Shown: positions 11,246 through 20,905, numbered from the stretch's first letter. The stretch: 64,000 nt of DNA from Cryptomeria japonica (GCF_030272615.1 NC_081411.1:41155140-41219139); one strand, 5' to 3'. Numbers and translations: made by a program. Notes: a model not told the origin generated them from the sequence alone.

Positions 11246-12376
11246 CGAGGTCTAGATGGCACTCTTCTTAGATGTTTAGAAAGCGACGAAGCTCAGATTG
11301 CGTTACATGAAGTGCATGAAGGGATATGTGGTCCGCATGCTAGTGGTCCTACCTTGGCCAAGAAACTCATTAGGACTGGATATTACTGGCCCAATATGGA
11401 AAAAGACTCATATCAGTTTGTTAAGAAATGTAAGCAATGTCAAATTCATGGAGACCTCATACATGCACCAGCACAAGAACTACAACCACTTGCGTCTCCT
11501 TGGCCCTTTTGTCAGTGGGGACTTGATCTCATAGGCAAGATTCACCCTCCTTCTTCTAATGGTCATAAGTTCATTATTACTACCACATAATATTTCACAA
11601 AATGGATTGAAGCCGTGGCTCTCACACAAGTCACTGGAAAATAGATTGCCACATTCATCCTTAACTATATTATTTGCCGATACGGTATTCCTGTTTCCAT
11701 TATCACTGATAACGGGCATCCCTTCAAAAATCAGGATGTTCGTGAACTCTGTGATTGCTTCCATATTTCCCATCATTTTTCCACACCGTATTACCCCCAA
11801 GGTAATGGCCAAGCTGAGGCGTCTAATAAAACAATCCTTAAAATCCTTAAGAAGACAGTCGATGACGCTGGCCGTAATTGGCATATCCAACTTAATCCTA
11901 CACTTTGGGCCTATCGCACAAGTGTCCGCACACCTATAGGAGCTACACCATATTCACTTGTCTACGACGTTGAAGCCATCTTGCCTATTGAGGTCGAGTT
12001 ACCTTCTTTATGGGTCTCTTTGCAAAACATCATCAACGATGAAGACTATAGGGTCTCTCGCTTACAAGAACTGGAACTACTGGATGAACGGAGACAAACT
12101 GCTTTTAATCATCTCAAGGCTTACCAACAACGAATGAGTCGCAGCTACAATCATAAGGTCAAGCCTCGTAAATTTGAGGTAGGTGACTTGGTTCTCAGAG
12201 AAAACCCCAAGAATCAGCAAGACAGAGAGAAGAAGGGCAAGTTCGAACCAAACTGGCTTGGTCCCTACATCATTACAGTAGCATATGGATCTGGGGCATA
12301 TCAGCTCTCAACTATAGAAGGTGAACCTTTGGAGGATCCTATCAACAGCATGCACCTTCGCAGGTTCTACACATAG
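11246..12376 (+). pseudogene. G1 integrase segment, two internal stops
   Basis: The HHCC zinc-binding part (HEGICGPHASG, CKQCQIHG) is followed by the catalytic core: Asp in WGLDLIG, Asp in IITDNG and Glu in GNGQAE at 11816. A GPY-like C-terminus follows (FEPNWLGPYIITVAYGSG). Stops at 11588 and 11642 break the core; both positions are also stops in G2. It ends at the natural TAG after LRRFYT. Confidence 0.9.
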
Positions 12377-12495
12377 CTCTTTGGAATATCCTAATTCAAA
12401 AATACAAAAAAATCAAAAAATTCAAAAATACAAAAAAAAAAAAAATCAAAAAATTAAAAAAAAAAGAAAAAGTAAAGAGAAATAATTTCGTCCAA
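12377..12495. repeat. A-rich low-complexity tract
   Basis: Runs of AAAAATACAAAAAAATC and poly-A follow the integrase stop. G2 has a longer version (30421-30624) that includes an extra hairpin module lost here. Confidence 0.7.
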
Positions 12496-12560
12496 CGGTG
12501 AAAACCACTTCAGTGGCGCCCTGGGCAAGTACCATGGTGAAAACTGGGTCACCAACGCCA
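12496..12560 (+). repeat. Two GGTGAAAAC-hairpin-GCC modules
   Basis: Module A: GGTGAAAAC, then CCAC-TTCA-GTGG, then CGCC. Module B: GGTGAAAAC, then CTGG-GTCA-CCAA, then CGCC. G2 has three modules (30538-30688) with stems CCTG/CAGG, CCAC/GTGG and CTGG/CCAG. Stem sequence changes while pairing and flanks stay, which suggests a functional RNA fold. Confidence 0.7.
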
Positions 12561-12637
12561 TGTGTAGAGACATTGCTTCTCCCTCCTTCAGGATTCACTT
12601 TCATCTTTCACTTTGCACACACTCACGACCAATTCAT

Positions 12638-12892
12638 CCATAATAAACTTACCCATTCCCATCATGGCTTGTTATTGATCTACCCAAGATTGGTTAGCCA
12701 TTCATAATAAAACCTCCCTTTCCATCCATAATAAATCAGATTCTATCTGTGGCTACGGTAATTCCTACGTCTAGTGATGGTTGTGGACTACAGTTTCTTC
12801 CAACTTCCTTCAGTCTATTCGCGCACAATCCGCAATAAAGCAACATTTGCATCATAGATCCGCAATAAAGTTTTGTCTTCTCCACAATAAAG
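12638..12892 (+). repeat. Array of six AATAAA motifs
   Basis: CATAATAAA and CCGCAATAAAG forms recur six times in about 250 bp. G2 has seven in the matching place. The motif equals the canonical polyadenylation hexamer. It may help end sense transcripts before the antisense gene, but that is inference. Confidence 0.6.
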
Positions 12893-14002
12893 TATCAGTT
12901 TCATGGATTCAGTCAGTTTCAGATGAGACACAACAGCAACAATGAGCTTCAACAAAATCAAATCTTTCAACAGACTCATACAACATATGGTTCAGTGCTA
13001 TCTATCCTTTTTGTGCAAGTAAACATTGTGACCACAATCAAATATGACTTATACAAGTGACAAGGGACACTAAACTTGAGAACTACAGTGGATGTTGGTG
13101 TCGAGTCTTGGTTTTCTTTTGATTTTATCTTTTTGGGTGACATGTCTTTTAGCTTTTCCGGGATGTCTCTGACTAGAGATTCTATCTCCAGGATGTCTCT
13201 GACTAGAAAGGCGAGGATGGGGTATCGTCACCTATTTGTATTTGCTGTCTGTGGATTGTCTTTTAGTAATGCTATGACTTGTCCAAGGATATGAGGACAC
13301 TAAGAGTCTAGTATGAATTGGGGCATTCCTTGTTAGTGACTGTCTTATCTCCATGCAAACAGGTACAATGACTTTCTGGGTCGAACATATGCCTCGATTG
13401 TCATAACCTACTTGCCATAATAAGCTCAATGATGATAATGCACAAGAAGCTCTTTCACTTTCATATCTTCTGTCTTTCATCCCCCTTTCTTGATTGACTT
13501 CCATTATCCTTCTTGAGTCCGTGTAGCCTAATATCACATGACTGAGTATAATGACACACCAAAAACATTGGCATTTCATGTAGTTTGCACTTGCCATACC
13601 ACATATAAGCATTTCATACATACATATAGATATCACAACTGCATCACATCCTGCACACAACACCTGTTAGCACAATTTACATTTGCATTATCATATTCAT
13701 TTGCATTACATACATTCACATTTGCATCATGCATACACATATACAACATAAAAGAACAAAAATATTGCATTTCATTATGTACATATTTGCATCCATATCA
13801 TACATCATTAAACATCTCATCACATAGGTACACATGCATATAGCTGCTGCAAAAAAAATAATGATGAATCATCTCATATATATAATCAAAAATGTCATGA
13901 TACAATGATGTCAAAATACATATGGCTACAAAAGCACCCACAGGTGTCTACATCATCATACAAAAAATGGTACAAAACTGATACAAAGGGAGCCCTCTAT
14001 GG
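12893..14002. other. Spacer between pol and antisense gene
   Basis: No coding sequence is recognised. It contains repeated TTTGCAT/GCATCAC words (13570-13830), and a GATGTCTCTGACTAGA unit occurs twice near 13160-13205. On the minus strand it would be the 3' untranslated part of the PMD gene. Confidence 0.5.
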
Positions 14003-15991
14003 CTATGATGAACTCCCTCCCTCGGAGCTGCCCGACCTCGATGGAATCTGAGCCCCTGAAGGACCTGCACCAGGATCATCCCGTCTGTCCCCTCTATCTG
14101 GTGGTGGTGGAGGACCCATGACCCCACCACTAGATGCCTGCCTCCTCCGACTCCCTCCTGTAGCTGTCGCTGTACGCGACGGTCTATGGAAGCTCCTCGC
14201 CCACTAATCTGCTAGCACTGCACCATAGTAGAGGTCCCTCCAGTAGCCTATCTCCTCTCCTACCCACAGGACATATGCATATCCTGCCCCTGTGTCCTCC
14301 GCCGTTTGTCTCCCTGCCCTCAGTGCTGTCTCAGCCTCTGTATAGCGCTAGATAGCCTGATCTCTCTCCCGCTTAGTATCTCTGAGCCTCATCCTGAGCT
14401 GATCCCTCTCCCTCTCCAGCTCCTGAATCTCATCTACCTATCCCTAGCAGATCTCCCTGAGCTCAATCAGCTCATCCTCCTCTGGGTCACCCCCCTCTGC
14501 CTCTGCCTGTGGCTCCCCCTCTACGGGTGCCTGCCCCTGTACCTGTACCTATACTGGTGCCTATCTTTGTACATGCCCCTATGCTTGTACCTGTCTCCAT
14601 GCATGCCCCTGTGCTTGTACCTATCCCTGTACCTGTCCCTGTCTCTGTACCTGTGCTCTGGGACCCTGTGCTGCTGGCACCTGTAAGGGCAATCCACCGC
14701 GACCCCTCACCACCTGAGCCTGTCTCTCCTCCCCACCCTCCCTCCGAGGTGCAACTTGCCTCTCTCCAACTACTCCCCTTCGCCTCTGTCGGCCTCTGCC
14801 CCCATCACCTCCACCATCATCATCATCATCTCCCCCCCCATCTCCCTCCAGTGCCTCTCCTAGATCTGTCAATCGTGGGAATGGATGCTCTGCCAAATAT
14901 GCTATATACTCAGCATCCATCCCGGTGTCCTCGATCTCAGGCCACATATCCCAGGGTAGGGGCATCATCTCTGCCAGGTGTGTGAGTGCCTGATCATATG
15001 ACAGCAACGGCCCGAACTGTGCCTGATCTCTAACTATGCGGGCATACATGCCCGAGCCCCGTGGCATCCTCTGGATCCTGCCATACTGCCTACAAACCCT
15101 GTCTACAAGCTGTCTCTCTAACACATAGGGCATCCGCCCAATCAAGTACCTACTCCAGAAGGTGTAGGGTAGCTCCACTACGTCATCCTCCCACTCCTCA
15201 CAGCCTATATATGGTCTCCATATGACCACATCAATGTCATTGATCACCCACCGCCAATGCTCCAACCTTCCAATCCGCGGCTGTGATGTGATCATATCAT
15301 ATAAATGTACAAAGTTGCGTCCGTCACCCCTACCCTTGAAGTGTATCGGTCGGGTAATCGGCAAATGCTCGTAGGCCCATACCTGCAGCAGTGTCACTCC
15401 ACAGCCCAATCCCACTGATCCATGATACACAAACTAGTGAAGCTCGTAATACAAATGGGCCAGCACACATGGTCCCCAGGCATATCTGGTGTGTTGCATC
15501 ACCAGTGTCTCCAGTGCTTCCCCCTAGCCCACAGCCAACCCCCGTGTCGCCCTATCTGGACACAGGAACCCACTGATAACTCCTGCCAACATTGTTGGTA
15601 GTGCTAATCCTGTCCATGTCATGGTATCCCATGCCACATGTCCCACCCTCATCTCCAGTCCCGAATCCCAGAACACTCATCTCAATGCATCCCTGTCTCC
15701 GTCTCGATCGTAGGGTACTAACTCCCCATCGATCGGTATCTGTAGAATCCTGTATACATCCTCAAGGGTGACGATCATCTCATCCATTGGCAAATGGAAT
15801 GTACACGTCTCTGAGTGCCATCTCTCAGCCAGCACAGTCAACAAACCCATGTTTACCCCAAACTCAGGCACATACAACACATGTCTCAACCCCATCTCCT
15901 TGATGGCAGCTCTGTCCCCAAGTGTCAACTCAGGTCACAACCTCTGCGTCGATGGGAATCTCTCCCATGACTCTAGCATAGGCAAATACTC
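14003..15991 (-). pseudogene. Antisense plant mobile domain (PMD) gene, exon 2, G1 copy
   Basis: Resembles the MAIN/MAIL1-type plant mobile domain (aminotransferase-like) family, known both as host genes and inside transposons. Domain marks in order: EYLPMLESWERFP at the exon start, LAERWHSETCTFHLP, VTLEDVYRIL-like (here VTLEDVYRILQIP), YAWGPCVLAHLYYEL and LLQVWAYEHLPITRP. These are followed by an acidic GGGDDDDDGGG run, an Arg/Gly stretch, a Gln/Val/Pro repeat, a coiled coil (DEIQELERERDQLRMRLRD) and a Ser-rich end. It starts at a TGCAG acceptor in phase with exon 1. About eight stops interrupt it, including TGA at 15935 and 15677. Its position opposite to pol, before the 3' LTR, fits the antisense extra ORFs known from Tat elements. 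Confidence 0.8.
14505..14690. repeat. Short tandem repeat inside the PMD C-terminal part
   Basis: Degenerate CCTGTACCTGT/CCCCTGTGC units, encoding Gln/Val/Pro/Gly repeats on the minus strand. G2 has a diverged equivalent at about 32700-32880, so the repeat is part of the gene but changes quickly. Confidence 0.65.
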
Positions 15992-16023
15992 CTGCAGTCA
16001 AGCAAATCAATCATGTCAGTCAT

Positions 16024-16470
16024 AGTGGCATTCACTATTTATCACAAAATGCTACTCGCTATCTAAATCCTTATCTATCCTAGTGACACTCACTATTCAT
16101 CACAAAGTGTTGCTATCTATCCTAGTGGTACTCCCTGTTCATCACAAAGTACTACGTGTGTGACACTCACTATTCATCACAAAGTGTTGCTATCTATCCT
16201 AGTGGTACTCCCTGTTCATCACAAAGTACTACGTGTGTGACACTCACTGTTCATCACAAAGTGTTACTCATATTTGCACTCCCTGTTCATCACAAAGTGC
16301 TGCTCATACTTTGGGTACTCCCTATTCATCACAAAGTACTCTATCTCGGTACTCCCTGTTCATCACAAAGTGCCTTGATCTATTCTATTCTTCCCTAGAG
16401 GACCTGTTTGAGTGTATCCTCTTAGCAGCTTATCCAATCGACAGTGTACGTTCATCACAAAACTGTCGAT
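16024..16470. repeat. Tandem array of ten covarying stem-loops
   Basis: Each unit is a 5-10 bp stem around a 15-16 nt loop, consensus CNCTRTTCATCACAA. Stem cores differ but stay paired: GCATT/AATGC, ACACT/AGTGT, GTACT/AGTAC, GCACT/AGTGC. The last unit is ATCGACAGT/ACTGTCGAT. G2 has eight units (34229-34600), where one G-T pair of G1 is an A-T pair. The array lies in the predicted intron of the antisense PMD gene. I do not recognise it as any named RNA family. Confidence 0.85.
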
Positions 16471-16507
16471 TTGACCTAGAAGACAAAAACTTGCATTTTT
16501 TGAACGC

Positions 16508-16756
16508 AAACGCGCTTACATGACATAAACGCGCTCAAATACTGTATAGACGCGCCTATACACCACAGACGCACCTGTATTACACAAACGTGCCTATGCT
16601 ATGCATAAACGCGACTTGGTGACACAGACGCCCCTGCATGACGTAAACGCGCCCGCATTTGATGCAGACACGGTTCCAGACACAGACGCGCCTGGAACCT
16701 ACATAGACGCGCTTGGCGGACACAGACGCGCCTGGCACCAACACAGACGCATTTAA
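16508..16756 (-). repeat. Array 3: about 13 copies of CGCGTCTGTG, inverted
   Basis: On the plus strand the unit reads (CAC)AGACGCGCC, spaced ~20 bp, which is the reverse complement of the leader motif. On the minus strand it therefore has the same orientation relative to the PMD gene as arrays 1 and 2 have to gag. G2 keeps only about two units here. Confidence 0.85.
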
Positions 16757-16869
16757 ACGGTTTTTGACATTTTAAAACCCTACTTCTAAGTGCATTTATT
16801 GCTCTATTCGACATGTATTAATGACAAAATTAAATGCGTCAAAGTACAAGGAGGTTTGGTGGTGCTTAT

Positions 16870-16935
16870 CGGCTCTCCTGCCTTTGCTGGCCTCTGAAAT
16901 CAGCGAACACGGTCGAATCTGTGAACGAAAGCCAT
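16870..16935 (-). pseudogene. Antisense PMD gene exon 1, G1 copy
   Basis: A 22-codon exon starting AGCGATGGCT (good plant start context) and reading MAFVHRFDRVR before a TGA that is CGA in G2. The donor that is GTGAGT in G2 is ATAAGC here, so splicing should be lost. Both elements keep the exon and its phase 0 junction with exon 2. The intron to exon 2 is 878 bp here and 548 bp in G2. Confidence 0.6.
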
Positions 16936-17026
16936 CGCTGCTGATTGCTACTGCTCTTTTCTCACTCTGCACTCTGCTCTTGTGGATGTGTGGATGACAA
17001 TGAGGATGTCTTTTGCCCGTGGTCGA

Positions 17027-17034
17027 TCTTATAG
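17027..17034 (-). promoter_or_regulatory. TATA box of the antisense PMD gene
   Basis: The minus strand reads GGCTATAAGATC, conserved in G2 (34900-34907). It lies about 92 nt upstream of the exon 1 ATG, leaving room for a start site and a ~60 nt leader. Promoter use is inferred. Confidence 0.5.
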
Positions 17035-17265
17035 CCTACCCTAGCCCTCGCCCTCGTTTCTCGAGTCAGTCTTCTTTATCTCGTGCCTCTGTCACTTTAT
17101 CTGGTCAGTCCATTCTATCCCGTCTTTCTTATCAAGAGATTGTCTGCCATCTTTTCAGACATTTTCATCCACTCTCTCAAGGGGGCATATCGTTCCCATC
17201 CTGGGGCAACTCTGTATCAGTTCATCTTATCTTCTTTGAAACAACGCGACAAGCCGCATTGTCTC

Positions 17266-17279
17266 AAAGAGGGGCAAAA
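17266..17279 (+). other. Polypurine tract of G1
   Basis: AAAGAGGGGCAAAA directly abuts the 3' LTR and is identical in G2. It is the expected plus-strand primer site for reverse transcription. Confidence 0.9.
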
Positions 17280-18077
17280 TGTAGACACCCAAAATTTTCA
17301 TGTCTAATTAAATAAATATTTTATTTATTTTATTTATTTAATTATCTAAGCCTAATTCTTCTATTAATTAAATAAATCTTTATTTATTTAATTAATTCAT
17401 TTATCCTCTTCTATCCTTATTTCTTATTTAAATAAATACATTTATTTATTTAAATTATCCTTTTCCTAAATTAAATAAATATTTATTTATTCAATTGATC
17501 TCATTTCTTCTATTAATTAAATAAATCTTTATTTATTTAATTAATTCATTAGCTTTTTCTACACATGACACATGTCATTCATCTCTTAATTCCTACACTA
17601 CCTACCTCTTTCATTATTTTATCATTTCTTTTACCTACCCTCTAATCCTAGCCGACCTCCTTTTTACACCTCTCAATCTTATCCCTCCATTTCATATTGT
17701 GTCTTCTATTTAAGGAGATGCCTTCTTCATTATCAAACCCTAATCTACCCTAATCATTCATGCTAATGATCTTTTATGCAATTGACTACACTACGATCCT
17801 ACTTGCAACCACATTCCGTTCTTTGTTGAGCTCTTGTGCACATAAAATCTGAGAGCAAATATATCAAGCAAGATCAATGGAGATAAGAAGAATGGAGATC
17901 AAAACCCTATTGGACATGTGATGGTATGATCTTTGTGATTTCATTTGATTTGCATTGTCTTAGGTAATCTTCATATGTTATGGTGGATCTTTGTTGTTGT
18001 TAGGCTAGGGTTTTTGTGGTTGAATTCATTTAGCTTTTCAATCTTGTTATTATTGTTATCCATTTTCACCATATACA
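17280..18077 (+). repeat. 3' LTR of G1
   Basis: 798 bp, TG...CA, about 10 substitutions from the 5' LTR by eye. Differences include GTC/TTC near base 18, AATATG/AATCTG and GATAGG/GATAAG. It provides the element's polyadenylation region. Confidence 0.95.
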
Positions 18078-18082
18078 GAAAT
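18078..18082. repeat. Target-site duplication GAAAT, right copy
   Basis: A perfect match to the left copy at the other end of G1. Confidence 0.95.
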
Positions 18083-18716
18083 ATGTAAATTAAATTCAAG
18101 ATCTGGGGCTAAGGATGTGAAATTGATAGTAATAAGCATACACAATTTGTCTTAGATTGGATATGTAGACACAATATAAAGATTTGGGAATAGGAAGTAA
18201 AGAACATAATGTTTATGAAATCTAGGCTCAAAATTGTAGGACTATGGTGCTTGGAGTGCCCTTGTCCACAAAGTGTCATATGTAGACAAATGATATCTTT
18301 TCAAGATCAAGATGTTGTTCTAAGTAATTCCCGGAAGTTTCACCAAAAAAGTGTCGAACAACGGTTCTTGGGGCGACCTTGTCCTCCGATTTTTGTCTTT
18401 GCAAAAGTTGGTTATGTGTGTCTGAGTTTTCTCTTTCCAAATTTGTATTTTATGTCTCTAGATCCTGTCACTTGCACATATAAAGGAGGAAAATGGCGTT
18501 GTTAATAGAGTTTTCCTAGGTCAAACCTCAATTTTGGAATTAAGCCTATAATTGAATTGAAATTGAAAGGAAAGATCTAAAGTAAAATGTTGAATATTAT
18601 ACCTCAAGCTTGCTAAATTTGATGATGGTTGATGACGAAATGCTCTTTGAATGTAATCACAAGTGTTGATCCAATAACATGACATGAAAAAACGTTAAAG
18701 AATTGATCATGAAAGT
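18083..18716. other. Flanking DNA, probably decayed LTR
   Basis: No gene. The segment TCAAACCTCAATTTTGGAAT (about 18514) followed by an AAAGTAAA...TACCTCAAG stretch resembles the TCAAACCATGGTTTTGGAAT region of the G3 LTRs (53360 and 59913). It is probably a diverged relative of that LTR family. Confidence 0.35.
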
Positions 18717-18911
18717 TGTTGAACACACAACAGGATTGAGAGGAGGTTGAATCAGTTTGAATCTATAACACAACTTTATTTTTGATCTATTAAACTTCAA
18801 ACCATACCTAGCATATTACTTTAATAAAATCATAAAAGTGCAATACACAATCAACTCATGAACACCAAATTTACGTAGAAAACCCAAGAAGGTAAAAACC
18901 ATGATGAAAAT
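18717..18911 (-). repeat. C1 3' LTR, first piece
   Basis: Begins TGTTGAACACACA and aligns with 47634 onward in the C1 5' LTR (shared CAATCAACTCATGAACACCA). It ends at AAAAT, the target of the solo LTR insertion. The piece resumes at 20117 and again at 35918. Confidence 0.8.
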
Positions 18912-20116
18912 TGAAGAGGGGAAAATCTAAGCTAATGGTTAGTTGCATAAATCATATATAAAACACCAAAAGCATTCCAAGAAATAAACAAACAACCATT
19001 TTACCTAAATATTCACTTCTTCCTCCGATTGAGCTTGATAAAGTGGAAAGTGCCCTTTGCTCCACTTGATTTGCTCCTTGGATGAGGGATTGTGGATTTC
19101 TCTCCACTACACAACAAGATAGGATTGATTCAAATGGTGGATGTAGGTGATATGTTGCATGAGGCAATTAATTGGCTATCATAATAATGTGAAAAATATG
19201 GATTACAAGACTCAAATGAGGAGCATAAGATTGCATAAAAGGTGGATGATTTGTGAGGGCAGGAGACTCCAATTTGTAGATTGGAGGGGGCTAAAATGGA
19301 GGGACAATATTGATTGGGAAGGAAGGGTTAGGATTGAAATAAAGTGGGAGAGGATTGCGAGGACAAAGGGAGAGATCCAAGTTATTTTCCATAAAGGCAT
19401 TTCTTGTCTGCACACTTCTCAAGTACATGGGGAAGAGTTCCCCAAGCACATTGGGAATAGAAAAAGGAATATAAAATTCCTTGGGAGAGGACAAAGGAAT
19501 TGAAAATTCCAAAATAGAAGATTGTGTGGGGATAATAAATGGAGAAAGGAATTAAAAATTCCTTGGGAAGAGGAGGCATGGGAATGTGCAAGGATTTGAC
19601 ATTCCTTGGAAGAGGCAAAGTTGGTGCATTTAAGGTTTGGAGGGTGAGATGAGAAAAACCATTTATGGAAATGAGTTGACCCATGATTAGGAGGACAAAT
19701 TAGGTGGCTTGATGAAGGATTGGGATGCAAGTGGGAAAGTTAGGAGGATGTGACATGAGAGAGAATCAGTGAAGGAATACAAAATTGGGAGAATGATAAG
19801 TATGATTAGGATATAATTAATTAAGCTAGATAATAGGATTAAGAAGAGTGATTTGTAGGGATCACATAATTAGCTTAGTTAATTAAAAAAACTTAACTAA
19901 TAGAGGTTTAGAAGAAATAAAGTTGTCTGAAATGATTTTAGAGGACTAGGGAAAAATTAATTTTGATAAATTAATTATAAAGCTATAGTGATAAGATTAA
20001 TTAAATTTGATTTAATTAATCCTAAGAAGAAGGGGATCAACACAATTAAATTGATTAATCATGTGGAAAGACTTAAATTAATTAAATAATAATTTCATCA
20101 ATTTTAGATGTCTACA
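18912..20116. mobile_element. Probable solo LTR, 1205 bp, inside the C1 LTR
   Basis: Starts TGAAGAGGGG, ends TGTCTACA, and is flanked on both sides by AAAAT (18907-18911 and 20117-20121). Removing it and one AAAAT restores alignment with the intact C1 LTR (AGAATCAC at 47840). No internal coding region is present. Open frames such as 19147-19503 look accidental. It contains three GGAATNNAAAATTCC-type palindromes (about 19466, 19496, 19548). A short non-autonomous element is the alternative. Confidence 0.7.
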
Positions 20117-20140
20117 AAAATCACACTCCAATATAGATAT

Positions 20141-20905
20141 TGTAGACACCCAAAATTGTCATGTCTAATTAAATAAATATTTTATTTATTTAATCATCTA
20201 AGCCTAATTCTTCTATTAATTAAATAAATCCTTATTTATTTATTTAATTCATTTATCCTCTTCTAGCCTTATTTCTCATTTAAATAAATACATTTATTTA
20301 TTTAAATTATCCTTTTCCTAAATTAAATAAATATTTTATTTATTTAATTATCTTATTTCTTCTATTAATTAAATAAATCTTTATTTATTTAATTAATTCA
20401 TTATCTTTTTCTACACATGACACATGTCATTCATCTCTTAATTCCTACACTACCTACCTCTTTGATTATTTTACTATTTCTTCTACCTACCCTCTAATCC
20501 TAGCCGACATCTCTTTTTACACCTCTCAATCTTATCCCTCCATTTCATATTGTGTCTTCTATTTAAGGAGATGCCTTCTTCATTATCAAACCCAAACAAC
20601 TTGATCAATTGGCTACACTACGGTTCTACTTGCAACCACATTTCGTTCTTTGTTGAGCTCTTGTGCACATAAAAATCTAAGAGCAAATATATCAAGCAAG
20701 ATCAATGGAGATAGGAAGAATGGAGATCAAAACCTTATTGGACATGTGATGGTATAATCTTTGTGATTTTGTTTTATTTGCATTGGCTTAGGTAATCTTC
20801 ATATGTTATGGTGGATCTTTGTTATTGTTAGGCTAGGGTTTTTGTGGTTGGATTCATTTAGCCTTTCAATCTTGTTATTATTGTTATCCATTTTCACCAT
20901 ATACA
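20141..20905 (+). repeat. 5' LTR of G2
   Basis: TGTAGACACCC...CATATACA, 765 bp. It shares the AT palindromes and TATA-like TATTTAAGG (20560) with G1, but differs in the AAACAACTTGATCAATTGG segment that replaces G1's CTAATCTACC... part. Confidence 0.95.

Larger units (their letters stand above)
1815..18077 (+). mobile_element. Ty3/gypsy LTR retrotransposon G1, Tat/Ogre-like, complete but inactivated
   Basis: Order: 5' LTR, primer site, long leader, gag, aspartic protease, G-patch, RT, RNase H, second (archaeal-type) RNase H, integrase, hairpin modules, antisense plant mobile domain gene, polypurine tract, 3' LTR. Dual RNase H, a DGG protease and a CX2HX4HX4C gag knuckle are known traits of the plant Tat branch. 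All sense domains lie in one frame up to a 2 bp insertion near 9952, and in one frame after it. At least eleven in-frame stops plus that frameshift mean it cannot make its own proteins. The two LTRs have equal length and differ at about 10 sites by eye, so insertion is recent. Confidence 0.95.

Noticed and set aside
14306-15576. Plus-strand open frames over the PMD exon (Leu/Pro/Tyr repeats)
   Set aside because: They are shadows of the repeat-rich antisense gene. The minus strand has the coherent PMD motifs.
16024-16470. Box C-like GTGATGA on the minus strand in each stem-loop, suggesting an intronic C/D snoRNA cluster
   Set aside because: No CTGA box D lies in the right place and the units are far too short for a snoRNA. 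Kept only as a stem-loop array.
16024-16470. Hammerhead-type ribozyme or CRISPR-like array
   Set aside because: No second conserved GAAA core or third stem for a hammerhead. The repeats have variable arms and irregular spacing in a plant transposon, so not CRISPR.
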